A stretch of 64,000 nt of DNA from the NCBI RefSeq assembly GCF_017654505.1, contig NC_054548.1, positions 29,037,796 to 29,101,795 on the forward strand, in the 5' to 3' direction. Below, one piece after another: positions 25,451 to 36,399 of this stretch (within the stretch, counting starts at the first letter, position 1; each line of letters begins with the position of its first letter). The position numbers and the translations under genes were made by a program. The DNA comes from Polyodon spathula. Its lineage: Eukaryota; Chordata; Actinopteri; Acipenseriformes; Polyodontidae. The notes below the pieces were generated by a model. That model ran no database searches, had not been told where the DNA came from, and saw nothing but the letters and a program-made list of their open reading frames with translations.

Positions 25451-27269
25451 ACCACCATCAAAAGCCCTAATGCTGACAGGCGCTCCTGTTCAGGGGCCAA
25501 GCCCATAGCTGCATGAGCTTGGGGTTCGGGTGCCAAAGCCGTCCTTCGGCATGGGATAGTAGGTCTGCTCGTAGAGGAAGCTCCCGCGGCTGACCATGTA
25601 GCAACTGCACCAAGCTCAGAAACCATGATCACCAGGATCACTGTCGCCTGCTCTACCCTGACCTTCTCTAAGAAGGCGGGGAACATCGGAATCGGTGGAA
25701 ATGCATATAGGAGCCCTGGTGGCCATTCGTGAGCCAGTACATCGACTCCTATGGGGCTGTCGAGGTCCCTCATCGAGAACCATAGGGGGCAATGCGTGGT
25801 CTCTCGCGAAGCGAAGAGATCTACTTGCGCTATGCCAAACCATTCCCAGAAGCGTTCTACCACCTGGGGGTGGGGACGACATTCCGCTGCAAGAGGACCT
25901 CCTCTGGATAGGAGATCCGCTGCATAATTGACTCTGCCCTGTAGGTGAACTGCACACAGAGAGGTCAAACACGGCTGTGCCCATAGCAACAGCCATGCTA
26001 TCATCCGGTGAAGGCGAGGGAACAGTAGGCCGCCCTGCCGGTTGATATACGCCACAACCGTGGTGTTGTCTGACCGCACCAACACGTGTTTGCCTAGAAG
26101 TACTGGCAAGAGGTGTCAAAGGGCAAGTTCCAATGCTCTGAGCTCCAGAGCGTTGATGTGGGCTGACCTCCACGGTCCTGACCACACTCCCCGGGTCCCT
26201 GAGCCATTCCAGACTGCTCCCCAACCTTGGTTGGAAGCGTAGGTCGTAACTACCTCCTTCTGGAAGATGGGACCCAAGCGCACACCCTGGCAGTTGTTTG
26301 ACAGAACTTTCCACCAGCGTAGTACTTCCCAGCAGGTTCGGGATACCGTCAACCTGCAGTGTTTGTCTCTCTGCGGATGCGACGCAAAGGCATTGAACCA
26401 GGCCTGTAGAGGTCTCTGGTGAAATAAGCCCAAGGGAAGGGCTTGTGAGGCAGCAGCCATCAACCCCAGCATGCGCTGACACAGCTCCATGCTGACTGTT
26501 TTTCTCAACCTGAATAGAGAGACACCGCTCCAGGGAGGCAACTCTTTGTGTCGACAGGGTTGCTTCCATGGACACTGAGTCCAGATGCAGACCCAAAAAC
26601 TCGATCTGTTGGCTTGGCACGAGGCAGCTCTTTTCTGAATTGATCTTCAGACCTAGTCGCTGAAGATGGTCTGTAACCATCATTGTGTGCGGTGCCAGCT
26701 GCTCCTTCGACTGCGCGCAGACGAGCCAGTCGTCTAGATAGTTCAGCAGTCGGACACCTTGAGCGCGCAAAGGAGCTAGAATAGCATCCATACACTTCGA
26801 AAAGGTTCGAGGAGCTAGTGACAGGCCGAATGGGAGGACACAAAACTCGTACACCCTGCTCTAAAATGCGAAGCGCAGATACTTCCTGTGACCCGGCAGA
26901 TGGGACGTGAAAGTACGCATCTGTCAGGTCCACGGTGGTGAACCAGTCACCATGTCGGACAGACTGGATGACGTGCCTGTGCGTAAGCATCCTGAATGAT
27001 AACACCCACAGCTATTTTTTAAGTACTCGCAGATCTAAAATAGGGCGGAACCCGCCGTCCTTCTTGGGCACTAGGAAGTATTTGGAATAGAGCCCCTGGT
27101 CGGACAGAGCAGGGTCTACTTGTTGAATGGCATGCTTACTGAGCAATGCCTGTATTTCCACATTCAGAGCTGAGGACTGAACTGAGTCCTTCACCGCAGT
27201 TACGACCACCGGAACTAAAGGTTGTACCCGGTGGATATATTCTTGCGCGCCCAGATGTCGTTGGTGCAT
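25451..27269 (-). pseudogene. DIRS copy 1, reverse transcriptase/RNase H
   Basis: RT copies the genomic RNA and RNase H degrades it. Pieces in three frames cover the domain. SKYFLVPKKDGGFRPILDLR (from 27269) is the RT fingers motif. WFTTVDLTDAYFHVP (27005 frame) holds the first catalytic Asp. VLPFGLSLAPRTFSKCMDAI and YLDDWL (about 26737) hold the YxDD box, and IEFLGLHLDS follows. RNase H shows ASNQGWGAVWNGSG, INALELRALELAL and VRSDNTTVVAYINRQGG. The first RNase H Asp is replaced by Tyr (TTYASNQGW), and a TGA lies between LALEL and the third motif near 26115. The region after RNase H (DLFASRETTHCPLWFS, then GVDVLAHEWPPGLLYAFPP) is the conserved DIRS linker to the recombinase. The 5' end overlaps gag in another frame. 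Confidence 0.88.
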
Positions 27270-28833
27270 TGTTGCCAGAACTGGAGCTGTGGAATAGTGT
27301 AGGGATGGGTTAACAGCTGCCTGAAGATTTCAGGGTTGTTTTGGCTGCACTCGTTCGCAGGAGGCTGACCAGAACCAAGGGGGCGTGGTCTGCCACCTCC
27401 CTTAGGGCGCCACCCTCCGCGCTGCGGTCCTGTAAAAGGAGGCTGACCGCACGCTGCTGCAGCTGAAGGAGGTGTCTTAGCACCCCGCGGCTGCGGTAGG
27501 TGCTGTGGTGGTGTTCTACGCCACTGATGCTCCTGTTGGAGCTTAGTCTGGAAGGGCTTATGCGGCCACATCTTTGCCATCTGCTGAGATACCTCCCGGG
27601 CTTTAGCAGAGAGCTGTAGCATCTCCTCCACCGCTGGGCCAAACGTGTGCCCCGGTGTGATGGGAGCATCTAATAATGGGGCCTTGTCAGGCTCTTGAAC
27701 TCTCACCTGCGAGAGCCAGAGCTGCCTTCTGGCAGCTACCAGGGATGCAATGCTCCTGCCCTGGGCCCGAGTGTTCAGCTGGGCTACCTTGACGAGAAAT
27801 TGAGTGACCAGAGCCAATTCCGCCCTCAGAGACGCCAAAAGGTGCTCTGGAAGATCTTTCTCTAACGACGCCTGATAGACTGAAAGGAGGCTGGCCACGT
27901 TGGACAATCTGACTGCCTCTGTAGCCGCTGAATAGCCCTTCTTTAAATGAACCACCTCTGTTAGGACATGCATGGTCTTTAGTTAGGCCCGAGAGCGTCG
28001 GTGTCTTCACTAGGGCCACGGAGGCGACATCGACTGGTGGGAAGAATGCCAGTCCCGCCTCACTCGCTCCCTGCATGGCAAACTTGGAAGCCTTCCGCAA
28101 AGTTGCCTTTGAAGAAGCTGAAGCTGAAGCTATTGATTAATAAAATCAAGGAAGGCTGGGAGTGTCCTGGGCTGTTGAGACCGCACAGATGGCAACAGTG
28201 ACCGCTGAGGTAATTCTACGGCTGGCCACTCAATCCCTAGGTGGCGAGTTGCTCGCTCCACCAGTGACCACAAGGGATCATTGGCGTCCAGCACCTCCAA
28301 CTCAGTGTATTGCTCTGAGTTGTGAGAGGTCATCTTATATGTGAGCTTTGCCACGCCTGACTTGTCCCTGTAACGTCTGTCCAGACGAGGGGAACGAGAG
28401 TGTCCCCTAACACAGGGTGACCCGGAGCGAGACCGTGACCGGCGAGGGCATTCCCTGCGAGGGGAGGGGTCTCGGGGTCGGATAGATAGGCTACAAGAAT
28501 GTTCCCTAGAACGTCTACGATCTGGGGATCTCTGGCCAGCTGTAAGCTGGGAGGGGTCCTGGATAGCTGTAATTTGACAGGCGGAGTCGCTGTAGAAGAT
28601 GGTGGAGCAGACACCATGTAAGACGACCCAGAGGAGGGGGAATGGCTCCCCACTGCTTTCCTCTCCCTCTTGCAAAGAGTGCGCTGCTGAAAGTTAGCAC
28701 ACTATGTGCAAAATACCCTGTCTGCCAAAGCAGACGCGGCGTGCTCTGGTCCCTGGCACACCACACAGTCTTCATGCAGGTCGCTTGCCGGCAATTTTGC
28801 CTGGCAGGTGACGCAACGGTGAAACCCAGACAT
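27215..28833 (-). pseudogene. DIRS copy 1, gag-like ORF1
   Basis: The likely start is the ATG at 28833 (MSGFHRCVTC). The N-terminus carries a Cys/His motif, CVTC-x12-C-x2-C-x3-H, also present in copy 2 (about 36379). An in-frame TAG follows at FCT. The middle is Arg/Ser/Pro-rich (SLSIRPRDPSPRRECPRRSR). Further on come a helical segment (VRLSNVASLLSVYQASLEKD) and a Pro/Gln/Gly-rich C-terminus (TPPQHLPQPRGAKTPPSAAA). The gene ends at 27215 and overlaps the RT frame by about 55 bp. Several frameshifts split it into overlapping ORFs. DIRS ORF1 is presumed to form the nucleoprotein particle, by analogy. Confidence 0.78.
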
Positions 28834-28849
28834 CACAATGGGGGGATGC

Positions 28850-29400
28850 GTCGTGAGCGTCAGGGTGTGTGCCCTGATCAATGCGGCGAGTGTCGAGATA
28901 CGTGAACCGAGCATCGAGGTGTGTGCACTGCGCGTCGAGGCGTTAATGCACCGAGCGTCGAACGTGGGAGCGTCGAGGTTCGTGCGCCGATCGTCAAAGT
29001 GCCGAGCGTCGAGGTGCGTGCACCAAACGTCGATGCGTCTATGAACCAATTGTCAAATGCGGAGGCATCAAGCGTCGAGGTGTGTGTGTCCGGCGTTGAA
29101 ACGCCGAGCGTTGAAGTGCGTGAACCGAGCGTCGAGGCATCGATGCACCGAGCATAGAACGCGGAAGTGTCGAGCATTGAGCGTCGAGGTGCGTGCGCTG
29201 AGCGTAAAGGCATTGATGCAGCAAGCGTCGAGCGTGGAGATGCGTGCACCAAGCCCCAAGTGTCGAGACACTAAGCACAATGCACCGAAGCGCTACACCA
29301 AAGCGCTGACACTGAAAACGGCGAAGCTCTTGTATTGAGCGTGAAGACGCTATGCACTAGACGTCGAAGCGTCAGCTGACCCGCAGATCGGAGACGCTGA
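28850..29400. repeat. GC-rich minisatellite in DIRS copy 1 leader
   Basis: Degenerate tandem units built on GCGTCGAGGTGCGTGCACC, roughly 20-40 bp, fill the space between the gag start and the upstream region. The units produce repetitive minus-strand ORFs (STLDAR/FDARxxNA patterns), which look like repeat translations rather than proteins. Confidence 0.85.
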
Positions 29401-29520
29401 GTGCTAGTACAGTGTCTAGTCAAAAGACAGTGGTGTTGTGCTATACTTACCTGTTTGGTAAGGGGCAACTGGAAATGTGGTTGGTGGTAGTCTTCCTTAT
29501 GTGTTGTATGGGGAAAAAAA

Positions 29521-29952
29521 GTTTTTTTTTTTTTTTTTTTTTTATATTTATTTATTTTTTTATTTTTGAGGAACTGCAGCCGCACTAATACAAAATATGA
29601 CCAAAAACAGTGACCACGCGGTGAGATGTACACAATCCGCGGGTGGTATTTTTAGGAGTGGCTGCAAGTAGCAGGCTGAACTCCGGGTCGGAGTGAGACC
29701 GAGGCTGCAAAAAATTGTGTGGCCTTACAGGCGCGCAACGTGTCCTCTAAATTCTATTCACTACCTGGGGAAGAATAGACAATACAAAAAAAACAACAAA
29801 ATAATATATATATATTTTTATGGATGCAAATAATATGAATAAGAAAAAGGATCCGAGGGCCTCCCGGTTACTCCTTTCTTGCGACGGAGGGCCAATCGGA
29901 AAGAACGCAATGCCGAAGCAAAGCTTCTAAAAGGAGAAGGAATATATATATA

Positions 29953-30030
<78 letters not shown>
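29521..30030. repeat. Poly(T) and long (AT)n in DIRS copy 1
   Basis: A poly(T) run of about 23 (29521-29543) and an AT microsatellite (29944-30030) lie in the non-coding leader before the right inverted repeat. They are expansions inside the element. Confidence 0.9.
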
Positions 30031-30032
<2 letters not shown>

Positions 30033-30097
30033 GCTCAAAGGAGCGAACACTGAAATAAACTCAGCGAAGGGGCAATAGCCAGTTTCTCTAGCTCAAG

Positions 30098-30262
30098 GCT
30101 ACAAGACTGAAGGCAAAAGAGGAAGAGAGTCTCCGTGCGCTGTGTATAGTAAGCTCCCAGGGGTCACGTCAGCTTCTGCGGAGGCCTATCAGCAGCTTTG
30201 CTATAAAGCTCAGCCAATCCTACTGCCTCATGGCAATATCCCATACCTTGATGGTTATTTTC
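30098..30262. repeat. DIRS copy 1, right inverted terminal repeat
   Basis: Inverted partner of 23989-24156. It is followed by TTTTCAAATTGAAAGGGAAC, the unique right tip that is also represented in the internal complementary region. Confidence 0.9.
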
Positions 30263-30387
30263 AAATTGAAAGGGAACTTTAGTTACATTCATTAGAGAAG
30301 CACAATTACAAGCATATAAAACACATCATAATTCAATCAAAGGATAATATTTAATAATAGTTATTAGGGTATAAGATTCATTTGAAT

Positions 30388-30497
30388 ACTACAAAAGATT
30401 TAGAAGTGAGTAGTTTTTCGAGATTTACGATTATACTGTAAATTTACAGTATAATCGTAAATCTCGAAAAACTACTCACTTCTAAATGTTTTGTAGT
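30388..30497. repeat. Near-perfect 110-nt palindrome
   Basis: The centre lies between 30442 and 30443. Positions 30399-30486 are a perfect 88-nt palindrome with no spacer. The arms extend to 30388 and 30497 with one mismatch (G30397 against G30488). It lies about 110 bp outside the right end of the DIRS element. No coding capacity or target duplication is evident. It could be a miniature foldback transposon or a recent inverted duplication. Confidence 0.95.
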
Positions 30498-30499
30498 CA

Positions 30500-32409
30500 T
30501 TTTTGTATTACTTTAGTATAAATACATGTTAATGTGGATTCATATGTTGTTGTTTTTTTACTTTATGTGAACGAAAAGACACACATTTGCCCGTTTTCCC
30601 ATTGGAAATAGTGATATTTTGAAATATCACTGTCCTGGTCACAAAAGCAAAGTTTGTGGGGAATAATAGCCATTTTCTATACTTTTGAGGCATAAGCAAT
30701 TAGGAAATAACACTTACTACCCAGGAACAAAAACAAACAAACAAAAAAAAAGAATTAACACTACATTTGGCCTGTGTCTTGATCTACTCAACAAGCTTTG
30801 AAGTAGATCTGGTTAAGAATGTTCTGGAATCGGTGTTAACAACCCAATCACCATAGCATGTCACACAGACAACAGTCTGAATTAAATATCTGTGAAATGC
30901 TTATATTAAAAAGAATTTTCCTTGACAACACCAGCTTCACAAACTCTGTGAGGGCGAAGGAAACATCAGCTCACTGGCAAGAGATTCAAGTTTCAGCAAA
31001 GCAAGAGATTCAAGTTTCAATAAGAAATCATGTAAAGACACTGTAACCTGTTGCTTTTGTATTGCATTTAATCAATAAGACTCAATTATATTTTTGCAGT
31101 AAAGTAATTTTTTATGATTGCTTAACTTTGTTGTATTTATAAATGTTGGAGATATGTTAAGACCACTCAGATAAAACATTTGAATACCAATATGGAATGA
31201 TAACCCCGCCCCTATACTTGACCTATACATGTTATTGGACTGTGTTAACAGCATCACTGGGACTGCTAGTGATGGCATGATCTGTGTACCAGCACTGTCT
31301 TCATCATCATCAGTGGTCTTCATCTTGAACCCATCACTTGAGCCTTCTTTCTGTATCTTTATCTCCACGTTATTGTTCTGTTATCATCACAAAATCAATT
31401 TGTATACAACATATACATATAGAAATAAGCCCTGTGCGTAGCAATCAATTATCAATAAATATACTACCCACTCCATATATCCTGTATAAATCGACTATAT
31501 ATATCGAAGGCTGTGATATAGTGAGAGACCCATAGAAAAACAAATAAATAATTTGTAAAGAAATAAATACTGTACAACCACATAATTTCATGAGTCTTCC
31601 TCTCCTTTTTTGAATGCACAAACCCACTTCTTCGAAATAATCCAAATATACAAGTCTTGTTGCTAGGGAGCTGACGTCACTGCCTTGTGACTTTTGCTAG
31701 TGCATTGCTGCCACGCGTGAACACCTCATCGGCTAAAATAAAAACCACTTTAGCAAGTAGATATTTAATTTGCTTTGTGTTATTGTGCAACGCGTGTGTA
31801 TATGATAACAGTACGATAGTCATGCTTTGTTTTTACTTATTTTGCATATTGTTTGTGACGTGCAGTACAAAATAAAATGAACAGTAATTCTAAGTTCTTA
31901 TGTATGTTGCAGATAAGGCATATGCAGTTAAACAGTAAAAACTCCAGGACAGTGGTATATCCGAATCCGCAGTATAGTGAAGGGCGATATAATGAGGGGT
32001 GGTTGTATATAATTTGAAAAATATAAATTATTGATGGTTTTTAAGTTATTTGATGGACAGTTTGATTAATGTGTATCTTTATCCTGCTGTCAGGTAACAC
32101 ATATATTCACATATTTCCACTAATCCTCTAATGAAGGAATTGGTTATTAATTTAATTTGATAAAAAAAAAAAAAAACACACTGAATGCATGAAGTGTTAA
32201 CATGATTAACCTTACCACTCACAGAAAATGTTTTCTTATGTCAAAACATTTTACTTAAATGTAGCAATGCCTGGCAATTAAACCTGTATTAATGGTTTAA
32301 ACAGTGGTTTACACATTATCTGACTATTTCAATATTTGATTTAATAACCAAATTGACATTTGATTACAAAAAGAATAATTTGACACACTGTCTCTTAAAT
32401 ATACCAGGA
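30500..32409. other. Gene-free stretch
   Basis: No credible gene was seen. A consensus CRE, TGACGTCA, occurs at 31673-31680 but without any first exon that I recognise. Confidence 0.5.
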
Positions 32410-33666
32410 TAAAAAGGGTTCTTTTTTACAACTGTTAAGACAAGATGTACAGTGAAAAGAACCGTGAACCCGCTGGGGTGAAAAAACAAAAAAATTTAAA
32501 ATAAAAACCTGAAAAGTCTTCATTAGATAAGTATTCACCCCCTTTGCTATGACACTCCTAAAGAAGCTCAGGTGCAACAAATTGCCTTCAGAATTCACAC
32601 AATAAGTTAAATGGAGTCCATCTGTGTGAATAAAAGTGGTTCACGTGATTTCAGATTAAATACATCTGTCTCTGTAAGGTCCCATAGTTGGGTAGTGCAT
32701 TCAAAGCAAAAATACTATCATGAAGACAAAGAAGCTTTCAAAACAACTCCTGGATAAAGTTGTGGAAAGGCACAGATCAGAGGAGGGTATAAAAAGATTT
32801 CAGAGGCATTGAATATCCCTTGGAGCACAGTCAAGTCAATCATTAAGAAGTGGAGGGTATATGGCACCATCCAGAATCTGCTTAGAGCAGGCTGTCCTCC
32901 CAAACTGAGCAGCCGGATAAGAAGGGCATTGGTCAGAGAATCCACCAAGAGGCCAATAACAACCACCAAGAGGCCAATAACAACCTACAGTGTTCCATGG
33001 CTGAGATGGGAGAATCTCTTAATGTGTCAACAATAGCCGAGGTACTCCAGAAATCTGGCCTGTATGGAAGAGTAGCAAGAAGAAAGCCATTTCTGAAAAA
33101 AAAGCACATGTAAAATCTTGCTTGGAATTTGCAAAAAGGCATGTGGTAGTCTGATGAGAAAGATGTGGCAAAAGATTCTGCGGTCCGATGAAACAAAAAT
33201 TTTGGCCTAAATGCAAAGTGTTGTTTGGTGCAAACCCTACACAGCACATCACCCAGGTAACACCATCCCTACTGTGAAGCTTGGTGGTGGCAGCTTCATG
33301 CTATGGAGATGCTTTTCATCGGCAGGGACTGGGAAGCTTGTCAGGGTAGAGGACAAAATGGATGGAGCTAAATATAGGCAAATCCTTGAGGAAAACATGC
33401 TTTAGTCTGCAAAAGAAATAAGACTGGGACGGAAATTCACCTTTCAGCAGGACAATGACCGCAAGCACACAGCCAAAGCGACACTGGAGTGGCTTAAAAA
33501 CAAGAAAGTGAATGTCCTAGAGTGGCCTAGTCAAAGCCCGGTCTACTTGAATCCGATTGAGAATCTGTGGCAAGACTTGAAGATTGCTGTCCACCAACGA
33601 TCCCCATTCAACTTGACAGAGCTAGAACAATTTTGCCAAGAAGAATGTGCATAAAGAGCCAAAATG
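32410..33666 (+). mobile_element. Tc1-like transposon, 3' end lost at DIRS copy 2
   Basis: The left non-coding part (TAAGTATTCACCCCCTTTGC, then CAGGTGCAACAAATTGCCTT) is typical of fish Tc1-like elements. The transposase follows. The sequence stops at about 33664-33666, where DIRS copy 2 begins. No Tc1 3' end is found beyond 37684, so the rest was deleted. Confidence 0.8.
32720..33657 (+). pseudogene. Tc1-like transposase (DDE), broken
   Basis: The enzyme cuts and pastes the element at TA. An N-terminal paired-type helix-turn-helix region (KKLSKQLLDKVVERHRSEEG, then STVKSIIKKWRVYGTI) is followed by the DDE domain. SDET places the first Asp at 33187-33189, QQDND the second at 33451-33453, and NPIENLW the Glu at 33559-33561. 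Between the second Asp and the Glu there are 35 residues instead of the usual 34, owing to 3 extra bases at SPVYLNP where family members have SPDLNP. A 21-bp in-frame duplication gives STKRPITTTKRPITT. Several frameshifts and a TAG after ENML break the gene. Confidence 0.82.
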
Positions 33667-33702
33667 TTAGTTTACCTACTGTAAACCTGGTTCCCTGAAA
33701 GA

Positions 33703-33880
33703 GGAGATGGCCACCAAACATCGTTATGGGATATACACCTGTCTATTGGTAGGTATCATTGAGCTTTTTCTATCAAAGCTGCTGATAGACCCCCTTCCCT
33801 CAATGACCTCCTTGGTCCCACCTACCAAGGGTATATAATCGTCACACAGGAAAGGATCTGTCTCTTTTCGCGACAAGACT
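33703..33880. repeat. DIRS copy 2, left inverted terminal repeat
   Basis: Inverted relative to 37498-37670, with shared blocks GATGGCCACCAAACAT, GTTATGGGATATA and AGAAAGAGCTCA-like sequence. The identity is moderate, so the copy is not young. Confidence 0.85.
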
Positions 33881-33909
33881 GTGATGATGACCGACGCGAC
33901 CTTGTGGTT

Positions 33910-33985
33910 GGTGGCCATCTTCTCTTTCATGAACCAGGTTTATGGTAGGTAAACTAATGTTTCCTTTCATTTCGAAGATGGTCAC
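33910..33985. repeat. DIRS copy 2, internal complementary region
   Basis: CATGAACCAGGTTTATGGTA followed by GGTAAACTAATG is the reverse complement of the left tip (33667-33700). TTTCCTTTCATTTCGAAGAT is the reverse complement of the right tip (about 37665-37684). The same design is seen in copy 1. Confidence 0.85.
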
Positions 33986-34099
33986 AAAAACATTGTTATG
34001 GGAAACGTATACCAGAGCTGTCGCGATTGAGAAAAGAACGACAGCATATGAGGGATGCTAAGTCCTGCCTGACCAAGGTCAGCGGTGTGAGCGTGCAAC

Positions 34100-34745
34100 C
34101 TCGAGGACCCTAGTGCACACAGAGGGCAATGAGGAATTTACCACATTCAGGCGAAAGAACCTGGAAAAAGTATGCAGGGTAGCCCAGCTAACCACATCAC
34201 AAACCTCAGCCATGGAGGCACATCGGAAGAGGGCCCATGATGTAGCCACACCTCTCGTGGAATGTGCGGCTACCCACCGAGGTGGGGGTAAGCCAGCACC
34301 ATCATATGCAGTCGAGACTGTGTCCGCAATCCAATGTCAGTCAGCGCCTGTAGCTCACTAACCCACTTTGCAGAGGTGATAGCCAAGAGGAAGAATGTCT
34401 TCATAGACAGATACTTCAACTCAACGGAGTATATAGGCTCAAACAGGGCCTGCGTAAGAGCCTCCAATACAACCTCAAGGCTCCACTCGGGGAGAGTAGA
34501 GAGGGTAACCAGAAAATATGCGCCTGGGTACACTGAGTCAAGGGGGCATGGCAAGCAGAAATAGCCACTAGGTATACCTTCAGTGTGGAAGGTGATCCAC
34601 CAGCCTCAAGCAGATCTTGCAGAAACTGCAAGATGACAGGCATGGGACAAGAGATTGGATCACGACCGTTAGTACGGCACCAATCCTGGAAATATTTCCA
34701 CTTATAGGCGTACAGCGACCCAGTGGAGTGTGCCCTAACATTCTG
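34100..34745 (-). pseudogene. DIRS copy 2, tyrosine recombinase with catalytic changes
   Basis: The N-terminal part (HSTGSLYAYKWKYFQDWC, then PMPVILQFLQDLLEAGGS) matches copy 1. In the arm box the expected SAKRVSEL reads SAKWVSEL, with TGG at 34365-34363, so the catalytic Arg is lost, probably by CpG decay of CGG. A deletion removes the segment between the arm box and the HxxR box (AHSTRGVATSWALF). The final block reads HTFSRFFRLNV, with Phe (TTT, 34156-34154) where copy 1 has the nucleophilic Tyr. The protein could not be catalytic. Other frameshifts are present upstream. Confidence 0.82.
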
Positions 34746-35495
34746 CAAGGTACCAACAAATGCATCTGACAGCCCTAAGGCTGACCAATGGTCCCTTTCA
34801 GGGGCCAGATCCATAGCTGGAGCCTGCGCGGCTCCAGGTGCAAAAGCATGCCGCTCGCCTGACTGAGGAGATCCAGGTGAAGTGGGTTCTCCCAAAGAGA
34901 GCAGTTTAATAGCTTGCATAGTGTCGAGAATCAGATTCTCCTGGGCCAATAGGAGAACGGATGCCTTCTCTAACCTGACTTTTTCAAGAAAGGCCGGGAG
35001 TAATGGCAAAGGCAGGAACATGTAAAGGAGCGCTCTGGGCCATACATGGGCTAGGGCGTCGACGCCGAGTGGACCGCCTAAGCAGTGGAGGGAGTACCAC
35101 GGGGCAATGTGTCATCTCCGGCAAGACGAAGAAATTGACCTGCTCCTTCCCGAACTGTTCCCAAATGCGCTCAACCACCTAAGGGTGGAGCCGCCACTCC
35201 AACAGATGCGGACCCTCCCTTGAGAGGAGGTCCGTCGCCCGATTGTCCACACCCAGGACATGCGTCACCCGAAGGGACAGCAGGTTCCTTTGGGCCCCAG
35301 GATGGGGTGAAAGCCGGCGTCCTTCTTAGGCACCAGAAAGTATCTCGAGTAGAACCCCTCCCTGTGAGAGCTGGGGTCTACGAGATGAGTGGCGCGCTTG
35401 CCCAGCAAGGCTGCCACTTCAGTCTGGAGCACCGAGGCCTGAAGCAGATCTGTCACGAATGTAGTTGTGACATCGCGAAAAGGAGGGGGTCCCAA
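34746..35495 (-). pseudogene. DIRS copy 2, collapsed pol
   Basis: SRYFLVPKKDAGFHPILG (35495 frame) is the start of the RT. It runs at about 35290 straight into the end of RNase H (VLGVDNRATDLLSREG) and then the linker (VVERIWEQFGKEQVNFFVLP). The YxDD box and almost all of RNase H are missing, an internal deletion of roughly 1.3 kb compared with copy 1. Frameshifts are present on both sides. Confidence 0.8.
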
Positions 35496-35555
35496 ACGAA
35501 ACTGAAGCGCGCAATCGTATCAGCTGTTGTCAGCTGAGTCTGAGGCCGCAAGCCT

Positions 35556-36379
35556 TCAGGGGCACTGCTGGGGCAGCTGAATCTGAGGCGGGGCTGGCTG
35601 AGGCGACTGCCTAGGGCGATTGCCCTGGAACTGCTTTCTAGGGTGCTGCTGCATGGACTGGCCATGGCCTGCGTGCCCTCCACATTGCGGGAAAACCATG
35701 TGCCTTGCCGCAGGTGAGGCCTGTAGGCAATGGCTAAGGTCACCCAGCAGGGCTGTGGGGACAGGCACCGTCCTGGTGACTGTCCACGTCGGAGGTATGT
35801 GCAAAAGGCTCGACCTAACCCTTGCTGGAGCAGGGGGAGGGAGCAACGTGGCCACCTGCCTAGAAGCCTTGTGTTCTTGCCACGTAAGCCCTACGGACAT
35901 GTGTCTCCTTAACCCTGCATTGCAGGTCTGCCTTGGGCAGACCTCCCACCGGTGGAGCCTTCACCAATGCTGCGATGGTGGCATCTATGGGGGGATACCT
36001 TCTGCCTCTCCAGAAGCTCCATGATCAGACTGATTTGGCTTTCATGTCCATAATATCCTGCGGCTGCCGAGACTTCTTCACCCGTTTCGCAGTAGGCGAC
36101 GGGAAGCAGCTGTGGGTGGACACAAGGGGCTCTATGACAGCGTCAAGAGGCCTGTCTGGGAAGGACACTCATGAGGGATGAAGAACTCCCCTGTACAACT
36201 CTCTGCAGGCGACTGGTGAGCACTCGGGGCTGAAAAGCCGCGCAAATGCTGCAAGAGCCTTATAGGGCTGAAGAGGTGTGTTTGGAGCCTAAGCATCGAG
36301 CATACATGTTATGCTTGTCTTCCTGCTGGATGTTAGTCCCACAGGCCAAGCAGGCATGAAACCCAGCGCTTCCCATCAT
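35556..36379 (-). pseudogene. DIRS copy 2, gag-like ORF1 remnant
   Basis: The start is at ATG 36379 (MMGSAGFHACLACGTN). The Cys/His motif (CLAC, then KHNMYARCLGSKH) matches that of copy 1, with the third Cys replaced. The C-terminal part is Gln/Pro-rich (HPRKQFQGNRPRQSPQPAPP). Frameshifts split the gene and the middle is poorly preserved. Confidence 0.7.
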
Positions 36380-36399
36380 TGCTGGGTCACACAGCGTGT

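Larger units (their letters stand above)
23952..30277 (-). mobile_element. DIRS1-like tyrosine-recombinase retrotransposon, copy 1
   Basis: The element is about 6.3 kb and is oriented leftward. The order on the minus strand is right inverted repeat, leader with minisatellite, gag, RT/RNase H, tyrosine recombinase (YR), internal complementary region, left inverted repeat. The ends are GATAGGTTGCGG on the left and TTGAAAGGGAAC on the right. There is no target duplication, as expected for recombinase-mediated integration of a circle; the dinucleotide AC precedes the left end and closes the right end. All genes carry stops or frameshifts, so it is no longer autonomous, but every structural part of a DIRS element remains. 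A second element of the same group lies at 33667-37684. Confidence 0.9.

Noticed and set aside
28850..29280. Several overlapping ORFs on both strands with repeated STLDAR/SVEVRAP patterns
   Set aside because: They are translations of a GC-rich tandem repeat in all frames, not a repeat protein. No start context or homology supports a gene.
28850..29400. Possible CRISPR-like array
   Set aside because: The units are degenerate and contiguous without unique spacers, and the genome is eukaryotic. It is a minisatellite.
31673..31680. CRE site TGACGTCA as promoter of a host gene
   Set aside because: An isolated 8-mer with no first exon, CpG island or downstream coding sequence that I can recognise.
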